64,000 bases of DNA from Strongyloides papillosus (lineage: Eukaryota; Nematoda; Chromadorea; Rhabditida; Strongyloididae). Below the pieces are notes generated by a model that saw only the letters and a program-made list of their open reading frames with translations, did not search any database and had not been told where the DNA came from. Positions within the stretch are counted from its first letter, which is position 1, and every line of letters starts with the position of its first letter. Positions 1-11,900 of the stretch are shown one piece after another. The translations under genes and the position numbers were made by a program. The stretch covers positions 1,736,001-1,800,000 of the forward strand of contig SRSI01000077.1 in assembly GCA_005656395.1 (NCBI GenBank), in the 5' to 3' direction.

Positions 1-326
1 TATCAATTGTAGAAAATATTAAATAAAATCTATGTGTATTTCCATAATATTTATAGTCTAAAATATCACCATTTATTTTTTTTTAATTTTCTCATTTCAT
101 TAATACTTATCAAAACCAAAAAAAACAACAGGAACTCCACTTAAAAGTAATAAATAACTGTACAGTATAAGAAGAAATCTACATAATGTACTCAAATGTA
201 ATGGAATTTTTTTTCCTTAATACACTTAAATTTAAAAAAAAAACTATCTAAAATGATTTTTATTAAGTAAATAAAACAATTAAAAAAAACTAATCATTAC
301 AAAATAATATACATAGAACAAAAAAA
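1..326. other. 3' flank of RRP5, no gene seen
   Basis: AT-rich sequence with several A-runs and TTTATT strings (AATAAA on the minus strand) that could serve as polyadenylation signals for RRP5. Nothing else recognised. Confidence 0.4.
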
Positions 327-3300
327 TTAAATTAAACCCAAACTCTCCATTGAATCATTAACAATCTCCTGTGCTTTTTCATGAACATATTTCTGTGATT
401 TATGATTTCCATGAGCTTCTTCATATGTTATCCATTTTTTGAAGAATGGCCTTAGTTTTTTTGGTCCGAGAGGAAGTTTTATGATTTCTTCGAATATATT
501 TCTTGTTGCTTTTATAGACTCATGTTTTATCGCTAAATCTAAATAAACATTCCAAACATCAGTTCGGGTTTTGTATATTTGAACAATTTTCTCGAACATA
601 GTTTTTCCCTGTTCCTTATCACAAAGTTTATATTCCAACTGAGCAAATTTGGCAAGAACATCTACATGAACTCTTTTTGGTAGAGATAAACAAGCACGTT
701 CCTGTAAATTTCTAGCTTCATCGGCTTTCTCAATACTATATAAATGTTCGGCATACAAATACCATATCTCAGGTTCATCGTGACCATATTTTTTTAACAA
801 TTTTTCAATATGTACTTCAAGTAAATCATAATGTTCTGCATTTCTAAGAACTTTTATATAATGTTTAGCGATTTTCAATGTATCTACATTATTAGCCGCT
901 TTTTCATAAACTTTCTTTAATTTTTCTTCATCTCCAATTTGAGATTCCATATTTAAATAAGCAGCCCATATATTATATAATTCATCATGCATCTTATAAT
1001 CTATTGACTTCAATGCCCGTTCCGCAATCTCACGTCCCTTTTTAATATTGCCTTTGGTGAGAAAATATCCCATATAATTTATCCAAAGAATTGAATCGTT
1101 TTGAGATCCTGCAAGAAGACGTTCAAAGTCTTCTTCACTGTTAGTTTCCATAACATTATCACTAATTTCTTCTTGCCTTTTAAATATAATTTTTTCCTTT
1201 TCAGCTTCACTAAGATTTTTTATTTTTTTAGCAAGATCAGTTTTTGATTTCTTCTTGGGCATGACTTCATCTTCTTCATTAATATTTTCTACTTCTTTAG
1301 CAAGATCAGTTTTTGATTTTTTCTTGGTTATGGCTTCATCATCATCTTCATTAATTTTTTTCGCTTCTTTAGCTTGATCAATTCTTGCTTTTTTCTTTGA
1401 TATGGCTTTGCCTTCTCCTTCAGTAGTATTTTTTTCCGACTCTTCTTCTATTTTGTCACTAACTTTTTCTTTTTTACGCCCTTTTTTGGATGATTTTTTA
1501 GAATCGAAGTTAAATCCTTCAATTTCAAAATCTAACTCACTATCCGAAGATATAACAACTACAGGAAGAAATTCATTTTCTAATTCAATATCAGGTTTTA
1601 CCTTACAATTTACAGTTGTCTCATTATTTATTGCTTCTAAATTATTAGTTGTTTTGTCCTCCTCTAATTCCAACTTGGTACCATCAAAAACAGTGTCTAC
1701 ATATTCCAATTTAATCATGGTGTGTTTCTTTCCTTTAACTGCAATACATTTAACTATATCATTTACATTAATTTCAACATTCTTTGGAACAGCCATATCA
1801 CCAGTAATTGAAGGAGAAATATCAACAAGACATGATTCAGGCGTAACTGAAGTTACATGACCTAAAATTTCTGTCTGATATGGAATTTTATTTTTTGAAA
1901 GATAAACCATCTTAACCAATGAGGGATCCTCTTCCAAGCTATCAACAACAATTTTGGAAATAATATTCCATGATTTCTTCGCTTTGTTATAAGATATAGT
2001 TTTGAAAGTAAAACAATCATTTACGCTGAATTCCTTAAAAAGTCTAAAAGCTTCTTCAAAGTCCACTGAAATACCAGAAGGTTTAAGCACACCAAGTTGT
2101 TTACCAGGCAAAGATACAATAATACGCATTGGATGATTTTTAATATCTAATACCTTCCCAGTAACCTCTTGACCAATGTCGATGGCTAAACTTTCAAGAT
2201 TTGTTAATTGTAATGTTTGATTAGTATTATCTACTTTGATACTAGTAACCGTGCATTCTATCATCATTCCTTCTTCATAATCTTTATTTTCATTTTTAGA
2301 TATATCTTTTAAAACTTCTCTCGCAATAAAACCTTTGATATATGGAGTAACTTCAACGTATAAACTCTTTGGATTACTAATATTTGTGATAAAACATTTC
2401 ACAGTACCACCAACATGAAACTTTTTAGTATAACCAATAAGTTTCGATGATTTTATTCCTAATTCAATTTTATTCTTCTTCATCGTACATTCTGCAATTT
2501 TAATTTTTTCATACTGTTTGGCAGAATTTTTATCTGTCTTCCCATCAAAATTCTTACATATCTTTAAATTCTTCATTTCAATAACTTTAACTCTAACCGA
2601 TTTGCCCATATTAGCTTCAAGAAACTTTCTAATAGGATTGTCATAAATGTTGTAATTTTTGAGCTCTAATTCACTTGCATGCAATCTTCCAATATTACCT
2701 TCTGGTAGAATCAATTCAATATTACAATACGGATTTCCCGCTTCGTGATTCCATGGTCCTTTAACAATAGCCTCGCATGTTTGAAAAGCTTTTATCTTGA
2801 TATCTCCACTTTTCTTCGGCAACTTCTCTGTTTTCTTTTCTGAAATTTCTTTAGTATACTCTTCTGGTTTAACCTGAGCAGGTACGACAATAATTCTATT
2901 GTCCTTATCATTTATACCAACAATTCTTACTTTCACTGGAAAACCAATACTTTTATGTGGTAAAAGTTCAGCATACTTATCACTCATAAATCCTAATACT
3001 CTATTGTAAAATGAAATTAAATATCCTTTTGAAACCTGTTTTATTATATATCCGTGTGTAACAATATCCTTGTACTTAGAATCTACACTAATTACTGGAG
3101 GAAGATCGGATTGTAATAATGTCGGCTTAGCGGTACAAACAACATTACTATATTCTTCATCAACGAATAAAGGACGAACTTTGACAGAACTGCCAACAAC
3201 AAACTTTTTTTGCCAGTTTCTCACCTGTCTATCTGTTGCGTGAATCATTGGGATAGTACCACGAACTGTATCCGATATCCTCAAACGAACACAGGAGTCA

Positions 3301-4736
3301 GTTATACCACGTACAGTTGCCATGATAAGTTTTCCTGGTACCACATTACTCAATGACATAATTTTTTGCTTCATAACTTCAGGTTTATTTGAAACAATAA
3401 GACTTTTATCAAATACTTTGAAATTTATAACCCTCACTTTCACTTTATCACCAACTTTTAACTTTCCGCAGTTTTCCCTTGAGTCTTCTTTTAAAAATGC
3501 GTTTACTAAGCTAGACTTTCCATCTTCACGTTCAGGGAGATCTAATATATATCCAAGAGATGAAATCTCCTTAACGATACATTCAATAACATCACCGATT
3601 TTATAGTCATCAAAGGCTAATCGCTTTTCTGGTTTTGATATGGCAACAATATCAGGATTACAATTTATTATTAACATTGGAGAAGATGGCTTAGATATCG
3701 TTACTACTCCTTTAATCGGTTTCTTAAAAGTGCTTAGATCTTCTCTAAATCTTGGTGGCATAGAATATTTGTTGATATAAGCTTTAATATCGTTGCCAAG
3801 ATTTGTGTAAACACCACTATCTATATAGTCATCAGGAGAACAATTAATAACCATACCAGGAAAAAGATTTTCTCTACAAAAGTGCATAGCTTCTTCAGGT
3901 TGTGGAATGTTTCCTTCAACGTAACCCGTCAATTGTATAATTCGGGAAGAACACTTAGTTACTGAAAACAAAAACGGTTGTCCCAAATGTAATTTTGTAG
4001 AGTCAATAAAAGGTGGTAAATTACTGTAAGGGACAAATCCTTTGGTACCACTGTTAAGACCGAGATCAATTATAGCACCTATAAAAATATAAAAATGTAA
4101 CTTATAAAATTTCGATAAATTACCTTTGTCTTCAAGTTTATCAAATACTCCAACAAGAGCAGTTCCCAAACCAATATTTCCTGTTGTTATATGAGAATTG
4201 ACTAATTTTGGCACACAAGTTACTATTATTTCACTTGTGTTTGCATCTTCATCTACTCCTTTAACAACTTTTACCACTAACATTTGTCCCTTTTTTACAA
4301 TTGACGAAAGTGGAATTTCTTCATTAGCAGAGGCTTTAGCGAATTGATAGGAGATCTTATCTGCTGGAAGTTTTAATCTTACTGAATCCGATGTTTCTAA
4401 TAAAACATAAAGTTCACGAATTTCTTTAACAGCTGCAAGACACAAAACACCTGGTGTTGCATAAGACACACAAAAATGTCGTTTCCATATTTCAGCATGC
4501 TTTTCTTTTTCTTTTTTTAAAAATTCTTTTTTCTTTTGATTATCCTAAACAAAAAGGTTAAAGCAATTATAAACTGAAATACTTAGACTTACGTCAGGGA
4601 AATAATTACTTTCACGTTTTAATTTTTTCTTAGTTTCAGACTGTTTTGAAAGTCTTCTCTTCTGTGGTCTACTGGATGAAACAGAATTATCTCCTTCTCC
4701 CTTACTTCGAGGAAAGGAAGGCTCTTCGTTAAACAT
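327..4736 (-). CDS. PDCD11: RRP5 / PDCD11 homologue, pre-rRNA processing S1-HAT protein
   Basis: Nucleolar U3-associated protein needed for 18S and 5.8S/25S rRNA maturation (family knowledge). Predicted 1438 aa from three exons: 4736-4593, 4544-4124 and 4078-327. Intron 1 (48 bp) starts GTAAGT and ends TTTAG. Intron 2 (45 bp, 4079-4123) has no stop and would otherwise read as 15 extra residues inside an S1 domain; removing it restores the run LEDKGAIIDLGLNSG. The first ~1000 residues are a string of S1-type beta-barrel domains with G-x-V/I-x-G-F/Y repeats, then a lysine/glutamate-rich linker with a threefold repeat (about residues 1079-1147), then HAT helical repeats to the end (WINYMGYF, YNIWAAYL, WNVYLDLA). 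Length is below the ~1870 aa human protein but near other invertebrate forms. C. elegans let-716 is the likely orthologue, from memory. Start ATG 4736; acidic/basic N-terminus. Confidence 0.93.
4079..4123 (-). other. 45-bp in-frame stopless intron in RRP5
   Basis: On the minus strand the segment begins GTAATT and ends TTATAG, is 45 nt (15 codons) and contains no stop, so it stays open when unspliced. It interrupts an S1 domain between LEDK and GAIID. Splicing gives a G|GT glycine codon and a normal S1 sequence, so I call it an intron. Confidence 0.8.
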
Positions 4737-5168
4737 AATTTCAAACGCACTATTAATGATGATACTTTAAAATAACTTAGATTAATTTTTTCAAATATGT
4801 ATAAATACTCTACCAAAGGAAACACTGATAAGACAAAGTTAATGGAGAAACGTTTACTTTGAGAGAATTTTACAATGCGTTTGGAAAGATTTTTTACTAA
4901 GATGTTGGGTTACACAATGTTTTTTTTTGTTTTCGATATTTAATATTGATAAATTATCTTCTTTATTTTATATAAGAAAATATAAATAAAATTTTACATA
5001 TCTTCAATAAACATGTACATAGTTTAATATTATTTTTATCTTCTGTTGTAGTTAATCTTATTATAAAGAGGTAGTAGATCTTATATTAGACGCTAAAGAT
5101 TATGTTTGATTTAAATGTAGATATATATAAAGCAACTTTATCTTCTATTGCTCAATCGTTTTTTCACT
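4737..5168. promoter_or_regulatory. Divergent intergenic region RRP5 / beta-galactosidase
   Basis: 432 bp between two divergent start codons. On the + side a TATA-like ATATATATAAAG sits at 5121-5132, about 37 bp before the GH35 ATG at 5169. No splice-acceptor-like sequence was seen immediately before that ATG. The rest is AT-rich with nothing recognised. Confidence 0.5.
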
Positions 5169-7037
5169 ATGATATTGTTTTTAAAACTAACGATATTCCT
5201 AATTTTCTTATTTGTTTTCTTCCTTGATGGTTACAAAACTTTTGTAGCTGATAACAATACACATCGATTTCTTCTAGATGGTAAACCCTTTAGATATATA
5301 TCTGGTGAATTTCATTATTTTCGTGTTCCGTCAATTTACTGGAGAGATAGATTGAAAAAAATCCGTGGTCTTGGTCTAAATAGTATACAAGTGTATATTC
5401 CATGGAACTATCATAATCCTTTTGAAGATAAATATCTCTTTGATGGAGAATATGATTTTGTCAAATTTATTAAAATGGCACAAGAAGAGGATTTATTTGT
5501 TATATTAAGAGCTGGTCCATATATTTGTGCTGAATGGGAAAATGGTGGTTTACCATGGTGGTTATCACTAAAAGATAGAAATATCGTTATGAGAAGTTCT
5601 GATCCAATATATTTAAAGCATTTATCCAAATGGTGGTATATTTTAATGAATAAAATCAAACCTTTGTTGATAAAAAATGGTGGCCCAATTTTGATGGTAC
5701 AAATAGAAAACGAATATGGTAGTTATTTTGCTTGTGATAAAAAATACATTGCCTATTTGAGAGATTTTACTTGGATGTTACTTGGTAATGATGTTCAATT
5801 ATATACAACAGATGGTATAAATAAAGAACTTCTTAATTGTGGTTGTATTGATAAAGTTTTATGTACTGTTGATTTTGGTGTTAGAGGATCTAAAGAAGAT
5901 GTTGAAAAACAATTTGCTCTTCAGAATGAGTTTACTCATGGTGGTCCAAAAGTTAATTCTGAATATTACGTTGGGTGGTTTGTAGGATGGGGGAAAAGAA
6001 AATTTAGTTTTCCTTCCTCTAAACGGGTTGTTGAAAATCTTCAATGGATTTGGGAAGCAGATGGAAATGTCAACCTTTACCCTGTTACAGGGGGTACCTC
6101 ATTTGGTTTTAGTACTGGAACTATTTATGATGGAACAATAGTGGCAACAACATACGATTTCGATGCTCCAATTAAAGAAAATGGGGATATTGGTGATAAA
6201 TATTATGCTGTTCAAGAGTGGATAAAAGGTTTAAAAGATTGGAAGTGGAAACCTATTACCGGATATAAAAATTACACAAGAATTGCTTATGGAAAAGTTA
6301 AATTACAACTCCTTCAAGATGGAATTTCACATATTGAGCAGAAATGTGCTTTTTCAAAAAGGCCACTAACATTTGAAGAATTAAGAACACCATATGGATT
6401 TGTTTTATATAAAACAAGTGTAAATGATTTAAAGAACTTATCAGTACCAGGAATAAAAGATGTAGGCTATGTATCAATTAATAATGAATATATTGGAAAG
6501 ATTGACAACAAAAATTACACTCTAAGAACAGAGAAGAAAGGATGTGGTGGTCTTCAAATTTTAGTTGAAAATCAAGGTCGTTCAGATTATGAAACATTTG
6601 TTGATTGGAAAGGAATTCTTAACGGTAATATTACAATAAATGGTGAAAAAATAAATAAATGGGAATCTTGTTGGCTTAGTCTTTATATACCAGATGAATA
6701 TTATGTAAGAAATATTTCTACATCATTTACTTTGGATCAAAAAGACAAATTATCTGGTCCAATGGTTTTTCTAGGAGTTCTTGAAATTAATCAGTTAGCA
6801 GATACTTATATTGTTTCGAAAGGTTTTCATAAAGGAGTAATTTTAATTAATAACCACAATTTGGGTAGATATTGGAATGATATGGGACCACAACAAAGTT
6901 TATATGTGCCTAAATCATTTTTAAGATTAGGGAAAAATAAAATAATGGTTCTTGAACTCGAAAAATGTGATATTTGTGGAAGTAATGATAATTGTTTCAT
7001 TGAGTCTGTCCACGATTCTGTATGGAATTGGAATTAA
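5169..7037 (+). CDS. GLB1: Acid beta-galactosidase, glycoside hydrolase family 35
   Basis: Hydrolyses terminal beta-galactose from glycoconjugates, probably in the lysosome or secreted. Single exon, 622 aa from ATG 5169; the frame is open to an upstream TTG at 5148 but the ATG begins a classical signal peptide (hydrophobic residues about 2-20). GH35 landmarks: FRYISGEFHYFRVP near the N-terminus, AGPYICAEWENGGLPWWL, proton donor in QIENEYGSY (N181-E182) and nucleophile in NSEYYVGW (E265); these spacings match human GLB1 (E188, E268). The C-terminal jelly-roll part carries GPQQSLYVP and LGKNKIMVLELE. It is slightly shorter than human GLB1 (677 aa), with no frameshift. C. elegans has bgal genes of this family; orthology within the family cannot be fixed by eye. 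Confidence 0.93.
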   Translation: MILFLKLTIFLIFLFVFFLDGYKTFVADNNTHRFLLDGKPFRYISGEFHYFRVPSIYWRDRLKKIRGLGLNSIQVYIPWNYHNPFEDKYLFDGEYDFVKFIKMAQEEDLFVILRAGPYICAEWENGGLPWWLSLKDRNIVMRSSDPIYLKHLSKWWYILMNKIKPLLIKNGGPILMVQIENEYGSYFACDKKYIAYLRDFTWMLLGNDVQLYTTDGINKELLNCGCIDKVLCTVDFGVRGSKEDVEKQFALQNEFTHGGPKVNSEYYVGWFVGWGKRKFSFPSSKRVVENLQWIWEADGNVNLYPVTGGTSFGFSTGTIYDGTIVATTYDFDAPIKENGDIGDKYYAVQEWIKGLKDWKWKPITGYKNYTRIAYGKVKLQLLQDGISHIEQKCAFSKRPLTFEELRTPYGFVLYKTSVNDLKNLSVPGIKDVGYVSINNEYIGKIDNKNYTLRTEKKGCGGLQILVENQGRSDYETFVDWKGILNGNITINGEKINKWESCWLSLYIPDEYYVRNISTSFTLDQKDKLSGPMVFLGVLEINQLADTYIVSKGFHKGVILINNHNLGRYWNDMGPQQSLYVPKSFLRLGKNKIMVLELEKCDICGSNDNCFIESVHDSVWNWN

Positions 7038-7500
7038 TTTTTTTTACTAAAATAAAATAATTTCAAAATCATTTTTTACTTATTGACAAACAGTGCTTCT
7101 CTGTTAGCTGTGCTACATACATAAAATGCATAGAAATAAATCTACTATGATATTATTTACGACTAATACTAGATGAAATTAAATAAATTTCACAAATTAC
7201 TTTTAGTTAATGAAAATTCCTAAGTTTTTTACATGAAAATAAAAGAAATATGTTATCATTTGCATCTCATTAGAATGATTAATCGTTTTAGTATAATATA
7301 AAAATTCTACATAGGTGTAAATGTACTTGTGTTATATTCAGAAAGAATCCATTTTTTATAGAAAAAATTGACAGTAAAAAAGTTTTTAAAGCATAATATT
7401 TTATTAACGTAAATTAGAGGTAGTAAGTGGTGAAATTAGATTATTTAAATTACAATTACAATACAATTAAAAATATATATTATCTGGGAAAATTAAAAAT
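7038..7500. other. Intergenic, no gene seen
   Basis: AT-rich 3' flanks of two convergent genes. An AATAAA-like string follows the beta-galactosidase stop (about 7050). I see no ORF, RNA gene or repeat. Confidence 0.4.
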
Positions 7501-7970
7501 TTAATTTTTTAAATTATTAAACATCGCTAAAAGCTGTGCTTCTCGCTTCTTGAATGCCTCCTTCAACTATTTCGAAGCTTTTGCTGTTTCAGCCGCTCTG
7601 AAAAACTAAAAGAATTTAATAATAAAAGTAACATTGACTTTAATCATACCTCTTAAAACTTTTGATCTTTTCTGCTTTTTTCTTAGCTTCCTTGAACTCC
7701 ACCTCTGGATCTTTGAAATAGGCTAATTTATCCAGCCCTAATTTTAAGTCCATTTCCAAGAGATGGGTACTAGATGCACAGATAGGGTTGGTAATCATGT
7801 GCTCTTTTGTATCTAAAATATCATCATAAAAAATCGTCAAAAGAATTCATACCTAATCCGAGCCATGATAAACAAAATATATGACCGCAATTTGTGAGGT
7901 ACAACTGTGTCTGAGAAAGTCCAGAAGTACAGCGGTTACAACGGATCCAATAGCACTCGTTGAGTGACAT
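7501..7970 (-). pseudogene. Degenerate ZHP / RNF212 / Zip3-family RING protein
   Basis: Family members are SUMO/ubiquitin-type RING proteins that mark meiotic crossovers on the synaptonemal complex. Exons by eye: 7970-7853, 7812-7650 and 7597-7501 (introns 40 and 52 bp). The start resembles the family: WIRCNRC then LYLTNCGHIFC, later LAYFKDP, which recalls YFADP in C. elegans ZHP-3. Two of eight zinc ligands appear lost: W36 where CxxC needs Cys, and N48 where the last CxxC starts (NPIC). In the best frame a TAG at 7567-7569 stops the protein at 103 aa, followed in the same frame by 21 more codons of K/E-rich helix to a TAA at 7501. An alternative acceptor at TTTTAG shifts frame and ends at a nearby TGA. 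Both readings give a short protein. Likely a decayed paralogue; a functional short protein is not excluded. Confidence 0.62.
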
Positions 7971-8995
7971 TCTTACAAAATTAAACAAGTCAGAGTAATA
8001 AATATGCAAGATTACGAATATATTATAAGGAGTATAAATGTGAATATAATCGAAATTTAAATTTACTTATATGCACATCAATGTCAAATAAAACAATGAA
8101 AAAGGATTAAAAATTATAATTCTTTGAATATTCTAATTCTTAAAGTCATCAAACATATACAAAATGCCTTTATTCAGTACACTGAGTAAAGTGATAAAAA
8201 ATGTTTTGTAATTTGAAAAAAAAGACTATAAAAGCACTGAAAATATTAATGGTTAAATTTGTAGGTGATATTCAGGTGATGTCTAGTAATGAGTAATGAT
8301 TTATAAGCAGCATTTTTGGAACGTATCTTCTAAATTTCATTTAAACCTCTTCATTTTGTTTCCTAAAAAGTAATTGATATTCAAACATAGTAAAAAAGGA
8401 TATCTAGTGTGTGTTTTTAACAATAGTATGAATTTAAAATAGACAATTACCAATAAAAATTGAGTAATTCAAATATATTATCAACAACAAATTAATAGTG
8501 TATTAGACTTGATTTACCTACTTAATTAGAACATTAAATTTTCAAAAACAAGATATCAAAGCAATTTATATTTAACAAAATGATTTATTATAATATATTT
8601 CTTGGCATTTCCTTCGTATTTTTAATAATCATTTTGTTACGATATTCATTGATGGTAACAACCTTTTAAATCAAATTAATTTTCAAAAAATTTATAACTT
8701 ATAAAATTCTTTACTCAATATCGAATAATAAAGTTTTATTTCCAATAATCTAATAATAGATCAAATAATATAATGATATCATGTTGTTTCTATTAAAATA
8801 TAACTATCGGTTTGAATTAAACTATAACCCAAGTTTAGCATGGAATGCACGCCACTTAACAACATGTTTAGGTTTTGCGTGTATAATAATTATCTAAAAG
8901 AATTTATTTCTACATTAAATATAAATAATTTTCTTCTGATTAGGATCATTTTAAATATCAAAAATAGCATATATGAATGTAAATTATTTATGCAC
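7971..8995. other. Intergenic, no gene seen
   Basis: About 1 kb of AT-rich DNA between the ZHP-like relic and the 3' end of VPS15. A 70-codon ORF at 8840-9052 (+) overlaps the last VPS15 exon antisense and has low-complexity codon use, so it is not called. Nothing else recognised. Confidence 0.4.
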
Positions 8996-11900
8996 TTAGT
9001 CGACATTTATTTTCCACACTTTTATTACACCACTTTGGTCACCAGAAACTAAAAGATTTTTTGGAATTGATAAAAGATCTGAGATACAACTTGTATGTCC
9101 AAAATCAACCTAAAAATAATAAAAATATATAAATATTTTATAAATATAATACCTTTGTTGTTTTATATCTATCATCTTTAGAAATTTGATGAGGTTTTTC
9201 ATTCCAAATTTCTTTTACCACCCGACATGGGTTATTGTCAAGTGTTTGGTGCTTGACATCATAAGTAATATTGTAAAGATCATCATTAATATATTTCTTC
9301 AATGGACCAGATAAATAATTACAACGATCACTATTTTCAACATCCCAATATCTTATAGCCCCTGATAAATCTCCAGTAAATATATGCCCTGTTAATGGAC
9401 AAATAGCCATGGCATTTACAACAGTATTAAATTTAGTAACCCTTGACATTCTATCAGAAATTTGTTCTGTAGATCTGGATGAAATAGTTATTTGGTCAAA
9501 AATCCTCATTCTATAATTTCTATCATCATCAGGATCTAATTTATAAAGTGAATATAAGTCACAGTGAAAATATTCCATATTAGAAGCCCAAAACTCTTTA
9601 CATTCCCCAGATCTAACATAAGGCCATATTTTATAGTATTGTTTATACTTATCACTAGAACTATGGTTAATAATTTTTATTTTAAATCTTAAATCCCAAA
9701 TATTAATAACACTTGGGCGGCTAGGACCACTCGTAGCCATCCAATTTTCATGTAATGGATCTACAGCAAGTGTTGTAATCAAATTATTACTAGTATCACT
9801 CCATATTGCATCACTAATACCACCACTAGGAACACGTAAATCAAAAATATTAATAGAGCTTTGTTTAGTTATAGCATATAATATATTATTTGACCCATAC
9901 ATATCAATAATAGCACCTTGATTTTCAAAATCATATTTAATATTTCTTGTCGGATGTTTGCTGTCAGGATCAATTATTTGTAATAAACCATCAGAATATG
10001 CCACACCAACAGTACAATTATTATTTGTAACAAATTGAATTGAATTAACAACAACATCATCATTTTTTTTCGTAAACTTTGATTTTATTGTCCAATTTTG
10101 AAGATTTGTAAATGAATCTGCATTCCATATTTTGAAAGATCCATCTTCACTACCCGAAACAAATGTATTTCCATCTTTGTGAACCGCTAATTTTGTTATA
10201 GCATCATGATGTTCGTAAATGTTACTTAATAATGTTAGTCTTGGTGAGGAACTTACATTATAAACTTCAGTTTCAATCATAGTTCCCGTATATAAAGCAT
10301 TAGGACAATTGTATAGACTACTATTTTCTTTAAATCTTTTGATTTCATATTCAAGAAGATCCTTTAAATTTTTTTGATATGTTGTCTGTGAGTTAAATTT
10401 TTCAACTGAACCTGTATGAATATTTGTATATCTTCCACTTTTTGAATTGATATCAAGATTTAAACTTTTGAATGCCCCATTATCGTTTGAATAATTTTTG
10501 TCACTTACTTTTTGTTTTGACTCATAATTATTTTTCAAAGTTTGATTGACTCCCGAAACAAGATCTAATTTACATCTTGTGAGATTTTGTAATGAAGACA
10601 AATCAACATTATTGATGGTTGGTACATATTTTAAATGATTTTTATCCTCATTTTGTTTATAGTCAGATATTACTGGTAAAATTTTATTAAAATATATTAG
10701 TTTATTTTCCATCTCTTTATCAAGACCGTTTGTTTTTAATTTTTCATATAATTTTAATGTAGGTGTTGAGATATTATTGACATTTAATGAATTAGATATT
10801 GGTGTATGAAGACTTCGTGCTTTAATAAGTGAATCTAGTAATTCTATACAATACTCCGAGTGTATAAGTATCTTCCATATACTTCTTGGTATAGGGTCAA
10901 TTAAATTTTTTGTCACAACAACTGGATTACTATATTTATAGATAGTTTGTTTTATAAATGGTTCAATTATTGGTGATACAAGACTAAACATATCAACATC
11001 ATTAAATTTTGATTCTAATAAACCAAGAATTCGAACAACACCAGAACGTAGCCAAGTATTAGGATGAATAAGAAATGGTGAAGCATGTCTAAATATTTCT
11101 ATGATAACATTTTTATCTATTTGACTTTCTTCAATAAGTGATTCAAAGCATTTCATAGCACTGTATATAACAAATTCATCACTATTTTTAAATCCTGTAT
11201 CTATAATGAGAACTTCCAAAAATTTAGTAATTTGTGAGCCTGATGATATTATTAAAGTACTACTAGCTTCAAAAAAATTAGCTCTTAATCTCCAATTTTC
11301 AACAAAATTTAGAAATCTCGTCATATGTCCAAAGATATCAGTTATGTCACTTTTTTCAAAAAAATTACAATAATGTAACAAATTTTCCTTTGTTATTAAA
11401 CATGGTCTTGCTGATGGTGTATCACATAAAATAATAAATTTTTCAAGAATGAATTTTTGTAAGAATTTTTTTTCTTTTCTAAAAACAGCATCTGGATCAT
11501 TTTGCATCTCTGCAATTTGATCTTGTTCACTAATATCCTTATCAGGTAGAGCTGGATTGGAAGTTTTTAGAAATCGTAATGCTGTAATAGCAATTAATCC
11601 TAAATTTTTTGCTATAGCCATTTTGATAAATGAAGAAGGATCATTCATCAATAGATCTATTTTCCCAAAAATATAATCTGGAAATATTCTATGTTCATTT
11701 TGTGGTACAATTTCTATACATGAAAGAATATAACACATAACAATGAAAGCCTCTTCTTTCACAGAATCATTTAGATCATTAAAAAAATATACAATGTAAG
11801 GTAACATACGATCTATGATAAGAATTGGTGTTGATAAATTAGCAAGTTTTTTGTACAACTTTAAACAAGCTATTTTTGCATTGCTATTTCTTATTACACG

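Noticed and set aside
1402..1860. 152-codon plus-strand ORF inside RRP5
   Set aside because: Mirror frame of the acidic/basic RRP5 linker; serine/phenylalanine-rich as expected from an antisense of K/E codons.
5068..5090. GAGGTAGTAG string, identical to let-7 positions 2-11, upstream of the beta-galactosidase gene
   Set aside because: The rest does not match let-7 and no complementary arm (CTACTACCTC-like) lies within 100 bp, so no precursor hairpin can form.
8840..9052. 70-codon ORF on the plus strand
   Set aside because: Antisense to the last VPS15 exon and of low-complexity composition; no splice or homology support.
9161..9340. ACCACCC GLI-like core in VPS15 coding sequence (near 9217)
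   Set aside because: Within an exon and only 7/9 matching; no reason to see it as a TRA-1 site.
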